Positions 1 to 7,251 of a DNA stretch of 20,401 nt are shown here, piece after piece. How positions within the stretch are numbered: the first letter of the stretch is position 1; each line of letters begins with the position of its first letter. Location: positions 1 through 20,401 of the forward strand of contig CAYGZA010000082.1 in NCBI GenBank assembly GCA_964354135.1, in the 5' to 3' direction. Below the pieces are notes generated by a model. The model ran no database searches, was not told the origin of the DNA, and saw nothing but the letters and a program-made list of their open reading frames with translations. The position numbers were made by a program, and so were the translations under genes. The DNA is from CAYGZA01 sp964354135. Its GTDB lineage: Bacteria > Planctomycetota > Planctomycetia > Pirellulales > Thermoguttaceae.

Positions 1-21
1 TCTACTGGACAGCGAGAGTAG

Positions 22-69
22 CACAGGCATCTTGCCTGTGTTACCTGAACGGCAGGCTGGAAGCCTGCC
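22..69. repeat. Twin-hairpin palindromic repeat element
   Basis: Two perfect short hairpins lie side by side. The first has arms CACAGGCA and TGCCTGTG around a 3-nt loop (22-40). The second has arms GGCAGGCT and AGCCTGCC around a 3-nt loop (51-69). Both are 19 nt long with 8-bp stems and are 10 nt apart. They resemble REP-type intergenic palindromes. The open frame of the downstream protease could be extended into this element by a start at 32, but the element looks non-coding and a better start lies at 122. A related GCAGGC/GCCTGC element ends the tatC gene (10081-10102). Confidence 0.7.
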
Positions 70-121
70 CTACGAAGTCGATGAACAATCCGGGTTCACC
101 GGACTGGATCAGGAGCTGAGC

Positions 122-1291
122 ATGGCCCCACGGGGATTTTCCGGGTGGCGGAGGCTTTGGGTCGGCTTGCTGGCGTTGGCCGTCTTGGTGGGAGCGGGTC
201 TGCCTTCGGCCGGCACTGCGTTGGCGCAACCCGCTGTGCGGGCTGCCATTGAGCGGACCGGACCGGTCTCCCCGGAGAAGCGGGAGGAGCTGTACCGCCA
301 GTTGAGGAGCCATGCCGAGATCCTCGAGAAGCAGGCCGCCGTGCTGAAGACCGTGGCCAAGCTTTTGGGCCCGACGGTGGTCCACATCGAGGCCGAGGCC
401 GGCCGCCCTGCCCTTCAGGTCGGAGGCGGCCGGCACGTGGAGGAAAACGGCTCCGGGGTCATCATCGCTCTGGCGGGCAAGTTCTACGTGTTGACCAACC
501 GGCACGTCATCGGAGGGGCCCTGCCCGCCGCGATCAAGATCAACCTGGCGGACGGCCGCCGCATCTACCCGGAGAAGGTCTGGGAAGACCGGGAAACGGA
601 CGTCGCCGTCCTCTTGGTCACGGCCCCGGAGCTGGTGGCCGCGCCCCTGGGCAACAGCGACCAGATGGAGATCGGCGACTTCGTCCTCGCGGTCGGCAGC
701 CCGTTCGGCCTGGCTCACTCGGTCACCTACGGCGTGGTGAGCGGCAAGGGGCGCCGCAACCTGGAGCTGGGCGACTCCGGGATCCGCCTGCAAGACTTCA
801 TCCAGACCGACGCGGCGATCAACCCCGGCAACAGCGGCGGCCCCTTGGTGAGCCTCCGCGGCGAGGTGATCGCGATCAACACCTGCATCGCCAGCAATTC
901 GGGCGGGAACGAGGGGGTCGGGTTCGCCATCCCCATCAACATGTTCATGCACGTGGCCCGGCAGCTCATCGAACAGGGGAAGGCGCGGCGGGCATTCATC
1001 GGGGTGACCCTGGACGCGCAGTTCGGCCCGGCCATGGCGGCGGAGATGGGGCTTCCCCGGCCCGTCGGGGCGCTGGTGGTCCAGATCACGGAGAACTCCC
1101 CCGCCGCGGCCGCCAAGCTGAAGGTCGGGGACGTGATCCTCGCGTTCAACAACGTCGCGATCGACAACGACGGCCACCTGGTCTACCTGGTCAGCTTGAT
1201 CGACCTGGGCAAGACGGTCCCGCTGGTGGTCTTTCGCGACCGGCAGACGATTACCCTCCAGGTGACCCTCGCGGACCGAGACAAGTTCTGA
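122..1291 (+). CDS. Secreted HtrA/DegP-type serine protease with one PDZ domain
   Basis: A 389-aa trypsin-fold protease of the S1C (HtrA/DegQ) family, expected to act outside the inner membrane in protein quality control. Residues 1-36 form a signal peptide with an Arg-rich start, a Leu/Ala/Val core and an ALA cleavage site. A helical linker follows. The catalytic triad is His128 (TNRHVIGG), Asp160 (ETDVAVL) and Ser238 (NPGNSGGPL), all intact. One PDZ domain covers about residues 285-385, with a carboxylate-binding loop near its start (FIGV). The ATG at 122 was chosen because AGGAG lies 6 nt upstream and the signal peptide begins there; an upstream in-frame start at 32 would put the repeat element into the protein. 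Family assignment is certain, but whether it is a DegP, DegQ or DegS equivalent is open. The gene faces the coaD fragment and sits on the short contig before the first gap, so its linkage to the rest depends on a doubtful join. Confidence 0.93.
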   Translation: MAPRGFSGWRRLWVGLLALAVLVGAGLPSAGTALAQPAVRAAIERTGPVSPEKREELYRQLRSHAEILEKQAAVLKTVAKLLGPTVVHIEAEAGRPALQVGGGRHVEENGSGVIIALAGKFYVLTNRHVIGGALPAAIKINLADGRRIYPEKVWEDRETDVAVLLVTAPELVAAPLGNSDQMEIGDFVLAVGSPFGLAHSVTYGVVSGKGRRNLELGDSGIRLQDFIQTDAAINPGNSGGPLVSLRGEVIAINTCIASNSGGNEGVGFAIPINMFMHVARQLIEQGKARRAFIGVTLDAQFGPAMAAEMGLPRPVGALVVQITENSPAAAAKLKVGDVILAFNNVAIDNDGHLVYLVSLIDLGKTVPLVVFRDRQTITLQVTLADRDKF

Positions 1292-1313
1292 GCCGCGCGC
1301 CATCGGCTCTCAG
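1288..1313. terminator. Possible terminator hairpin between convergent genes
   Basis: GAGCCG (1290-1295) pairs with CGGCTC (1304-1309) around an 8-nt loop. CTGA/TCAG bases could extend the stem past a one-base bulge. It includes the stop codon of the protease gene and lies between two convergent genes, which suits a terminator. No T tract follows on either strand, so it would not be a classic intrinsic terminator. Confidence 0.3.
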
Positions 1314-1335
1314 CGGCCGTCTGAGGAGGTCCCGT

Positions 1336-1517
1336 TTACCCGGTCTTGCCCGAGAGTTTTGCCCGCACGGCCCGCACGACCGCTTTGGGGAGAAAGCGGG
1401 CCAACGCCTCGTCGCCGGCCAAGGGGGCGATCTGCTTGATCAGGGAGCTGGAGACGTGGGCCAGCTCGCCGTCGGCGATCATGAAGAGCGTTTCCACTTC
1501 GGGGGCCAAGCGGCGGT
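1336..1517 (-). pseudogene. coaD: C-terminal fragment of a coaD gene, cut by the assembly gap
   Basis: About 60 codons in frame to a TAA stop at 1336-1338. They encode the end of phosphopantetheine adenylyltransferase, including RRLAPEVETL, the HVSSSLIKQ motif and a tail RFLPKAVVRAVRAKL. The 5' part is missing because the fragment runs into the 10-N gap. Thirty residues are identical to the second coaD copy across the gap. The remaining tail shares only 16 of 25 positions with it. This is probably the real 3' end of a coaD gene from this or a related genome, made into a fragment by scaffolding, not a decayed gene. A true tandem partial duplication is the alternative. Confidence 0.75.
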
Positions 1518-1527
1518 NNNNNNNNNN
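1518..1527. other. Assembly gap of 10 N inside the coaD region
   Basis: A run of 10 N joins two contigs. The 90 bases before the gap (1428-1517) match 1610-1699 beyond it with two mismatches, so the contig ends carry overlapping but not identical gene ends. The join should be treated as uncertain. Confidence 0.95.
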
Positions 1528-2027
1528 GGGGTGGTCAGCTTGGCGTGGACCGCCTTGACCACGTTCGGCGGCAGGAAGCGCAGCATCTCTTTATCGCCCA
1601 AGAGCGGGGCGATCTGCTTGATCAGCGAGCTGGAGACGTGGGCCAGCTCTCCGTCGGCGATCATGAAGAGCGTTTCCACTTCGGGGGCCAAGCGGCGGTT
1701 GGCCATCATCATCGTCAGCTCGGCGGCGATGTCGGTGATCGGGCGGACCCCGCGGATCATTACCCGGGCGCCGCACTCTTTGACGAACTCCACGGCCAGC
1801 CCGCGGAAGGTGCGGATCTCGACGTTGTCCAGGTGCGAGGTTGCCGCCCGAATCAACTGTTGGCGCTCGTCGGCGTCGAACATGGGCACCTTCTCGATGT
1901 TCGTCCCCACCCCGATGATCAAGCGGTCGAAGAGCCGGCTGACCCGCTCCATCACGTCCAGGTGCCCCAGCGTGATCGGGTCGAACGAGCCGGCGTAAAC
2001 CGCAACGCGGGGACTAGGGGTGCTCAT
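1528..2027 (-). CDS. coaD: Phosphopantetheine adenylyltransferase, 3' end lost in gap
   Basis: CoaD transfers AMP from ATP to 4'-phosphopantetheine to give dephospho-CoA, the fourth step of coenzyme A synthesis, in the cytoplasm. The 166 readable residues show the nucleotidyltransferase motifs in order: GSFDP (13-17), TLGH (19-22), the IRGVR segment (91-95), NRRLAPEVETL (110-120) and HVSSSLIKQ (130-138). The family is about 160 residues long, so the protein is almost complete and only the last few codons and the stop are missing. The ATG at 2027 is preceded on its strand by AAGGA about 9 nt away. The tail (RFLPPNVVKAVHAKL) differs from that of the fragment at 1336-1517. Function is secure; the 3' boundary is not. 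Confidence 0.93.
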
Positions 2028-2375
2028 GGGCTCTCATCCTTGGGAAACGCGAGGATACCGGTGTGCCGCCGCCCATTGTAGTCGGCGCTTTGCCCCGACC
2101 GCCAGAGGTTTGGGTTCCGGGTTCGCCTTTGCCTCGGAAGCGGGGACCGGCCGCGCGGAGAGTGCAGGGTGATCGAACTAGGCCCAACGCCCTACTTCCG
2201 GCGTGTTTCGGCGGGACTTGGCCCGGTCGACTTAGGGCGATTCCCCGCCCGGCCTTCGGGCAGAGAAAACTCGCCTCCTTTCTTTCCTTCCAACCGCCTA
2301 TCCGTTACTATCGTTGCAGCCCCTCCATGCTACCGGGGCGACCGGCGATCCGGCCCTCGGACCGTTTCCGTCGAG
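2028..2375. other. Non-coding stretch between coaD and the small membrane protein gene
   Basis: No frame here has a credible protein. A small hairpin GCCCG/CGGGC lies at 2247-2261, followed by a pyrimidine-rich tract at about 2270-2295. On the minus strand that tract reads as purine-rich and SD-like, but no start codon follows at a suitable distance. This is presumably the upstream region of coaD (minus) and of the gene at 2459 (plus). Confidence 0.5.
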
Positions 2376-2404
2376 TGGAGACGGCCATTAGGGTGGACTA
2401 TACT
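2376..2404 (+). promoter_or_regulatory. Candidate sigma70 promoter for the small membrane protein gene
   Basis: TGGAGA (2376-2381, 4 of 6 to consensus) and TATACT (2399-2404, 5 of 6) are separated by exactly 17 bp. Transcription would start near 2411, giving a leader of about 48 nt before the ATG at 2459. The local drop in GC supports it. A similar pairing, TGGAAG with TATACT, precedes the PEGA gene on the other strand. Confidence 0.4.
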
Positions 2405-2458
2405 ACATAGCTTGACCACAATAGAGCCGCCCGCCCGACAGGTTCGAGGACAGCTTTG

Positions 2459-2653
2459 ATGCCCAAGGCCTTGTGCATTCTCGGAATGGTCGTCGCCGTC
2501 CTGCTGGCGGCCCTTTTCGGGATTGACCTGGTGCTGCGGCTCCCTTCCGGGGCCATTTCCCCGGGGATGAACACGGTGATGGACGTCGGGTTCATCGTCT
2601 GCGGCCTGATTCTCGGCTACTTGAGCTGGTCGACCTGGCGGGAACAGACCTAG
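2459..2653 (+). CDS. Small two-helix membrane protein of unknown function
   Basis: A 64-aa protein with two hydrophobic segments: about residues 4-24 (CILGMVVAVLLAALF and following) and about 40-56 (VGFIVCGLILGYLSW). They are joined by a short loop with LPSGAISPG, and the protein ends in a polar tail WREQT. I do not recognise a family. The N-terminal helix could also be a signal anchor. ATG at 2459 was preferred over the overlapping TTG at 2456; GAGGA lies 8 nt upstream (2446-2450). A candidate promoter precedes it. It converges with cobA-hemD, leaving only 20 bp between the stops. The good ribosome binding site, promoter and coherent hydrophobic pattern argue that it is real. Confidence 0.65.
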   Translation: MPKALCILGMVVAVLLAALFGIDLVLRLPSGAISPGMNTVMDVGFIVCGLILGYLSWSTWREQT

Positions 2654-2673
2654 CGGCCGGCCGACGCGGTTCT

Positions 2674-4209
2674 TCAGGCCGGCCCGGTGTCGCCCGCGGC
2701 CGATGCGATCGCCTCCACCAATCCCGCCATCGTGTATTGGGTTGCTTCGACCGCCGGCGGATAGCCGAGCCGGCGGAGCGTCTCCGAAGTGATCGGGCTG
2801 ATGCTGGCCAGCCGGCTGGCGCGCAGCGCCTCGCCAAGAAGCCGCACCAAGGCTTGGGCGATCGCCGAGCTGGTCACCGTGACCCAGTCGATCCGGCCCG
2901 CGGCCAGCGCCGAGGCGACTGCCGGCTCGGGCCGCTCGACATCCGTGCTGCGGTATACGACGACCTGGTCCACCAGGCCGCCGGCAGCGACAAGCTGCTC
3001 GGCCAGCACTTCCCGGCCGCGGCTGGCCCGGGCCAACAGAAAGCGTCGGCCCGCCGCCTCTTGGGCCAGCGAGCCGGCCAGCGCTTCTGCCCGATACTCG
3101 TCCGGCACCAGATCCGCCCGGACCCGGTGGCGGGACAATTCCTCGGCGGTCCCCGGCCCAATCGCCGCCAGCTTCACGTCCTTGAGCTTGCGCAGGTCTC
3201 CGTGCTCTTGGCAGAGGCGGTTCAAGAGATAGGCGACACCGTTGGCGCTGGAGAAGACGAGCCAGTCGTATTGGTCCAGCCGCCGGAGGGCTCGATCCAC
3301 GGGCTCCCAATCGGACGGATCGGAGATTTGGACGGCGGGCTGAAAGACGACCTCCGCCCCCAGATCGGTCAGTCGCTCTGCGAGGGTCTCGGCCTGATCC
3401 CGCGGCCGCGTCACCAAGACCCGGGTTCCGAAGAGCGGCCGTGCCGTAAACCAGCACACCTCGGGAGCCAGCGAGACCACGTGCCCCACGACGATCACCG
3501 CGGGCGGCCGCAGTCTCCGCTCTTCGATCACCTGGGCCACGGTCCCCAGGGTGCAGCGGATCATTCTCTGATCGTTCCAAGTGCAGTGCCGCACGATGGC
3601 CACGGGCGTATCGGCCGCCTTGCCGCGGCCCAGGAGCGCCTCACTCCACCGCCGCGCGGAAGTGACGCCCATGTAAAAGATCAACGTCCCGGGGAACTCG
3701 GCCAGGGCCCCGTAGTCCAGTCCCGGTCCCCTCTTGTCTACTCGCTCCTGACCGGTCACCAACGCCAGGGCCGAGGAGTACTCTCCGTGCGTCACGGGAA
3801 TGCCGACATAAGCGGCGGCAGCCAGGGCCGCAGTCACGCCGGGGACCATTTCCCATGGGATGCCGGCCTGCTGCAGGGCCTCAATCTCTTCCGCGCTGTG
3901 GCCGAAGACCGCGGGATCCCCCCCCTTCAGACGGACAACCCTCTGGCCCTTCTTGGCTGCCGCGATCATTCGGCCGTTGACCTCTTGCTGATCGGTCTTT
4001 CGCTGGCTGCGGGCGTGCCCCCCGAGGACGACGACCTCCGCGGATGGGGGGGCATGGCGAAGGACTTGGGGATTCACCAGGTAGTCGGCCAGGACCAAGT
4101 CGGCCCGGCGGAGGCACTCCACCCCTTTGAGGGTAATCAGGCCAGCATCTCCGGGACCCGCACCGACCAAGTAGACGATGCCAAGATGGGGCGTTGGCGA
4201 GGGGCTCAT
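2674..4209 (-). CDS. cobA-hemD: Uroporphyrinogen-III C-methyltransferase / uroporphyrinogen-III synthase fusion
   Basis: A 511-aa bifunctional cytoplasmic enzyme of tetrapyrrole synthesis. HemD closes hydroxymethylbilane to uroporphyrinogen III, and CobA (SUMT) methylates it twice with SAM to precorrin-2, the branch point to siroheme and cobalamin. The SUMT domain (about 9-250) shows VGAGPGDAGL (15-24), VRLKGGDPAVFG, VPGVTAALAAA and GIPVTHG. The HemD domain (about 262-505) shows GTRVLVTRP, VFSSANGV, AAIGPGTAEEL and TVTSSAIAQAL. Such fusions are common in Planctomycetota, Firmicutes and others. The ATG at 4209 was chosen; a TTG two codons upstream (4215) is possible, and neither has a clear Shine-Dalgarno sequence. 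No other haem gene is present here. A weak minus-strand promoter (TTGTTC, 15-bp spacer, TAATCT, within 4364-4390) may drive it. Confidence 0.94.
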   Translation of the reverse strand: MSPSPTPHLGIVYLVGAGPGDAGLITLKGVECLRRADLVLADYLVNPQVLRHAPPSAEVVVLGGHARSQRKTDQQEVNGRMIAAAKKGQRVVRLKGGDPAVFGHSAEEIEALQQAGIPWEMVPGVTAALAAAAYVGIPVTHGEYSSALALVTGQERVDKRGPGLDYGALAEFPGTLIFYMGVTSARRWSEALLGRGKAADTPVAIVRHCTWNDQRMIRCTLGTVAQVIEERRLRPPAVIVVGHVVSLAPEVCWFTARPLFGTRVLVTRPRDQAETLAERLTDLGAEVVFQPAVQISDPSDWEPVDRALRRLDQYDWLVFSSANGVAYLLNRLCQEHGDLRKLKDVKLAAIGPGTAEELSRHRVRADLVPDEYRAEALAGSLAQEAAGRRFLLARASRGREVLAEQLVAAGGLVDQVVVYRSTDVERPEPAVASALAAGRIDWVTVTSSAIAQALVRLLGEALRASRLASISPITSETLRRLGYPPAVEATQYTMAGLVEAIASAAGDTGPA

Positions 4210-4354
4210 TGGCAAATCAGACCGGGGCGGCAGGAAGGGCCGTCGTGGCCCAGCGACATTGGGGCTCTAGGCGATGGGGGGTGCAACGGGGGTTGGTGCG
4301 GGCACTCGGCAGTCCGGCGGGTGAAGGCCCTGACGATTCGCTCCCCCTAAGGCG

Positions 4355-4382
4355 TTGTGTTGGAGATTACAGCGGTTAGAAT
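4355..4382 (+). promoter_or_regulatory. Candidate promoter upstream of the TPR gene
   Basis: TTGTGT (4355-4360) and TAGAAT (4377-4382, 5 of 6) are separated by 16 bp, in a locally AT-richer stretch about 100 nt before the start at 4480. A weak promoter-like pair on the opposite strand overlaps it (4364-4390), so this could be a shared divergent control region for cobA-hemD and the TPR-rpsT pair. Only the boxes are seen; use is inferred. Confidence 0.38.
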
Positions 4383-4479
4383 AGGAACAATGGGATTGTC
4401 GACGAGTTGGCGGGTGAAGGCGGCTCGCCGGGAGGGTCTTGCCGTCTTGTCGGGAACTTGACCATCGATCGGGCGCGCT

Positions 4480-5970
4480 ATGGCAGCCGAAGAGAACTCC
4501 TCCCAATCCGGACAAGGGGAACCCGAAAAGGGGCTCCCTCCCATCACGCCGGCCAAGCGCAAGCGGCTGCAGCAGGCCTTTGAAGCCGCCAACCTGCAAA
4601 TGCGCCAACAGCAGTACGACTACGCCAACGACCTCTTTACCCAGTGCGTGCTCGGCGACCCCTCCAGTCAACAGTACGTGCTCGGTTTCTTGGGGAATCT
4701 CAAACAGAAGTATAACAACAACCGCAAGGGCAGCAACCTTGCCTTCATTACGGGGCTCGGCACCCGGGCGATGGTCAAGAAAGCCGCCATGCAAAAGGAT
4801 TGGATGGCGGTAATCAAGCGCGGACTGGAGGGCCTGAGACGGAATCCTTGGGACGTGGGCACGCTGAAGCATCTGGGCGCAGCCTGCGGCGAGCTGGAGT
4901 GCGTGGACTCCCAACTGGCGTTCCTGCGAATGGCGCTGGAGTCGAACTCCAAGGACGCCGAGATCAACCGGCTCTGCGCCCGGGTGCTCAAGGCCAAGAG
5001 GCAATACGACCAGGCGATCGCCTGCTGGCACCGGGTGGAGCAGGCCCACCCGGGAGATGAGGAGGCGTCGCGGGCCATTGCGAGCTTGAGCGTCGAGAAG
5101 ACGATCGTCGAGGGCCGTTACGTCGACGACGTGGCCCCCAAGATGAAATCGGCCGGCCGCGGAGACGCCCAGGAGCTGACCCCCGAGCAGCGACTGGAGC
5201 GGGATATCCGCCGCAATCCCAAGGACCTGAGCAAGTACACCGAGCTGTCGGAGCTCTATATCCGCGAGGAGATCTTCTCCAAGGCGGCCGACGTGCTCGC
5301 CCGGGCGACCGAGGTCTCCGGCGGCGACCTGGAAATGCGCGAGCGGCTCGAAGACGTGCAGATGCGGCACCTGCGGCAGCAGGTGGGCAAGGCGGAGAGG
5401 CAATTCAAGGAGACCGGCCGCGAGGAGGACAAGCGGCGCTACGAGGAGCAGAAACACCTGCTGTTCGAGAAGGACATGGAGGTCTACAAGAACCGGGTCG
5501 AACGGTATCCGAACAACTTGGCGTTCAAGTACGAGCTGGGGGTCCGTTATCAGCTCATCGGACAATACAACGAGGCGATCGCCGAATACCAGGTTGCGCG
5601 GAACGATCCGCGCCGCAAGGGCTTGTGCTTCTTGGCCTTGGGCGAGTGCTTCCAGCACATCAAGCAGTACCACCTGGCGGCCAGTCACTTCGAATCGGCG
5701 ATTGAAGAGATCCCCGACCGCGACGCCGACAACAAGAAAAAGGCCCTGTACAGGGCCGGGAAGCTGGCCATGGCCCTGCGGGAGATCGACAGCGCCGAAC
5801 GGCACTTGACGGCGCTGGCCGGTCTGGACTTCAGCTACAAGGACGTCTCCACCCTCCTGGACAAGATCGCCGACATCCGCAAGAATGCGGAAAGTCAGCC
5901 GCGGGAGGAGGCTCCGCCCGAGGAGGAAAGCGGAGGAGAGGAAGAGGGCCCCGATCAGGACGCGGCATAG
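4480..5970 (+). CDS. TPR-repeat cytoplasmic protein of unknown function
   Basis: A 496-aa protein made mostly of tetratricopeptide-like helical pairs and no signal peptide or membrane segment, so cytoplasmic. Recognisable repeats lie near residues 30-60, 110-195 (including AKRQYDQAIACWHRVEQAHPG) and 245-480 (including LGVRYQLIGQYNEAIAEY and ALGECFQHIKQYHLAASHF). A charged, coiled-coil-like stretch rich in Glu, Lys and Arg lies at about 285-345. The C terminus is very acidic (EEESGGEEEGPDQD). The N terminus is polar and low in complexity. TPR arrays bind other proteins, but I cannot name the partner. The gene precedes rpsT by 108 bp in the same direction, so the two may be co-transcribed. No Shine-Dalgarno sequence is visible before the ATG. 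Confidence 0.85.
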   Translation: MAAEENSSQSGQGEPEKGLPPITPAKRKRLQQAFEAANLQMRQQQYDYANDLFTQCVLGDPSSQQYVLGFLGNLKQKYNNNRKGSNLAFITGLGTRAMVKKAAMQKDWMAVIKRGLEGLRRNPWDVGTLKHLGAACGELECVDSQLAFLRMALESNSKDAEINRLCARVLKAKRQYDQAIACWHRVEQAHPGDEEASRAIASLSVEKTIVEGRYVDDVAPKMKSAGRGDAQELTPEQRLERDIRRNPKDLSKYTELSELYIREEIFSKAADVLARATEVSGGDLEMRERLEDVQMRHLRQQVGKAERQFKETGREEDKRRYEEQKHLLFEKDMEVYKNRVERYPNNLAFKYELGVRYQLIGQYNEAIAEYQVARNDPRRKGLCFLALGECFQHIKQYHLAASHFESAIEEIPDRDADNKKKALYRAGKLAMALREIDSAERHLTALAGLDFSYKDVSTLLDKIADIRKNAESQPREEAPPEEESGGEEEGPDQDAA

Positions 5971-5973
5971 CTG

Positions 5974-6014
5974 CGCCCCCGGCGATCGGGCCAGAGGAGT
6001 CACCACCGGGGGCG
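5974..6014 (+). promoter_or_regulatory. Strong GC hairpin in the leader of rpsT
   Basis: CGCCCCCGG (5974-5982) pairs perfectly over 9 bp with CCGGGGGCG (6006-6014). The 23-nt loop contains AGAGGAGTCACC. It starts 3 nt after the stop of the TPR gene and ends about 64 nt before the rpsT start. No T tract directly follows, so a simple intrinsic terminator is unlikely. It may be a processing, attenuation or ribosomal-protein feedback structure. The pairing is seen; the role is inferred. Confidence 0.5.
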
Positions 6015-6078
6015 GCTGCCCGGCCCGGTCCCCGAGTCGTTCCCTTGCGTTTTTCCAACCGAGGAAGATCACCGTACC

Positions 6079-6351
6079 ATGCCGAATATCAAGAGTGCCG
6101 AGAAACGATTGCGGCAGAGCATTGTCCGCCGGACGAAGAACCGTGCCGTCAAGCACGATCTTAAGACCCGGATGCGGAAGGTCGTTACGGCCTTGTCCGC
6201 CGGGAGTCAAGACGTGGCGAAGGACCTGTTCCGCGTTACCGCGAAGAAGCTCGATCAGGCCGCCGCCAAAGGCGTGATCCACCGCAACGCCGCGGCCCGC
6301 CACAAGTCCCGCCTGGCAGCGAAGCTCAAGACCGCCGCCGCAAAGGGCTGA
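6079..6351 (+). CDS. rpsT: 30S ribosomal protein S20
   Basis: A 90-aa basic protein that binds 16S rRNA early in assembly of the small subunit. The N terminus MPNIKSAEKRLRQS, the RRTKNRAVK segment and the C-terminal helix with HRNAAARHKSRLAAKL are typical of S20, and the length is normal (85-90 aa). GAGGAAGA begins 18 nt before the ATG, a rather long spacing. It follows the TPR gene and a strong hairpin, and converges with pyrK, whose stop is only 27 bp away. S20 represses its own translation in Escherichia coli; whether the leader hairpin does this here is not known. Confidence 0.97.
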   Translation: MPNIKSAEKRLRQSIVRRTKNRAVKHDLKTRMRKVVTALSAGSQDVAKDLFRVTAKKLDQAAAKGVIHRNAAARHKSRLAAKLKTAAAKG

Positions 6352-6378
6352 CGCCGCGCGAACGGTTGACGTCGCCAG

Positions 6379-7251
6379 TCAGAACTCGACCCGCTCTGCG
6401 TCGAAGACCGGGCCTTCCACGCACGTCCGCCGGTAGTCCCACCGGCCCGAAGCGTCCCGGACCTTGGCCACGCAGCTAAAGCAGATCCCTACCCCGCACG
6501 CCATCGGCGTCTCCAACGAGACCTGGCAGGGGGCGCCCAGCCGCCGCGCAATCCGGGCGGTCGCTTCCAGCATCGGCTCCGGGCCGCAGGCGACGATGCG
6601 GCAAGGGAGCGCCGAGCGGGCGATCGCCGGCTCCATCAACTCGGTCACCAGGCCGCGATGGCCGGCCGATCCGTCCTCGGTGCTGAGGTGGACGTCGACT
6701 CCCAGGCGCCTAAAATCCTCGACGCACGAGAGGTAGTCCGCCGTGCGCACGCCGTAGCAGAGGGTCACCTTGTCCGCCCGGGGAACCTGCCGCGGCGGAT
6801 CGCCGAAGGTCCGCAGCCCCAGGAACTCTTCGGCCAGGGCCAAGAACGGCGTCTGACCGATCCCCCCGGCGACCATCACCAAGTGGGCGGCAGCCGTGGG
6901 CGGGAAGCCGTTGCCCAGCGGGCCCCAGATTTCCAGCGGGCTCTCGGCGCTAAGCGCGGCCAGCCGCCGCGTCATTCTCCCCACGGTCAGGTAGACGATC
7001 TCCAGTCCGACCGGGGCGCCATCGTCGGACAGCACCGTGTCGAAAAGCGCCAGCGGCCGCCCCAGGAGCGGATCGTTCGATTCCGGCAGGCGGAGCATGA
7101 TGAATTGCCCCGGCAGGATCCGCGACGCTATCTCCGGACACTGCAAACGGAGGCGGTAGGTGTCGCGGGCCGTGGAGAGGTTGTGGTCGATGCGGACCGT
7201 GCCGTGCCACGCCCGATCTGCGTATGCGGGGGTCTTAAGGGTGTCGCACAT
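6379..7251 (-). CDS. pyrK: Dihydroorotate dehydrogenase electron-transfer subunit (PyrK type)
   Basis: A 290-aa flavoprotein of the ferredoxin-NADP reductase superfamily. PyrK carries FAD and a [2Fe-2S] cluster and passes electrons from dihydroorotate dehydrogenase PyrD-B to NAD+ in pyrimidine synthesis. Visible features are an FAD-binding barrel with RPLALFD near residue 65, the nucleotide-binding motif GGIGQTP near 128, and four cluster cysteines Cys252, Cys257, Cys260 and Cys277 (CX4CX2CX16C), the PyrK pattern. The ATG at 7251 lies inside the end of the upstream pseudouridine synthase gene; the overlap of 17 bp suggests translational coupling. No pyrD is present in the window. A related sulfide or NADPH oxidoreductase subunit is a less likely alternative. 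Confidence 0.88.
   Translation of the reverse strand: MCDTLKTPAYADRAWHGTVRIDHNLSTARDTYRLRLQCPEIASRILPGQFIMLRLPESNDPLLGRPLALFDTVLSDDGAPVGLEIVYLTVGRMTRRLAALSAESPLEIWGPLGNGFPPTAAAHLVMVAGGIGQTPFLALAEEFLGLRTFGDPPRQVPRADKVTLCYGVRTADYLSCVEDFRRLGVDVHLSTEDGSAGHRGLVTELMEPAIARSALPCRIVACGPEPMLEATARIARRLGAPCQVSLETPMACGVGICFSCVAKVRDASGRWDYRRTCVEGPVFDAERVEF

Noticed and set aside
2247..2295. GCCCG/CGGGC hairpin followed by a pyrimidine tract
   Set aside because: The stem is short, no run of T follows directly, and there is no adjoining gene end on the plus strand for it to terminate.
4267..6303. Very long minus-strand open frame (678 codons) opposite the TPR gene and rpsT
   Set aside because: It is the antisense of two well-supported genes in high-GC DNA, with no domain or ribosome binding site; long antisense frames are expected here.
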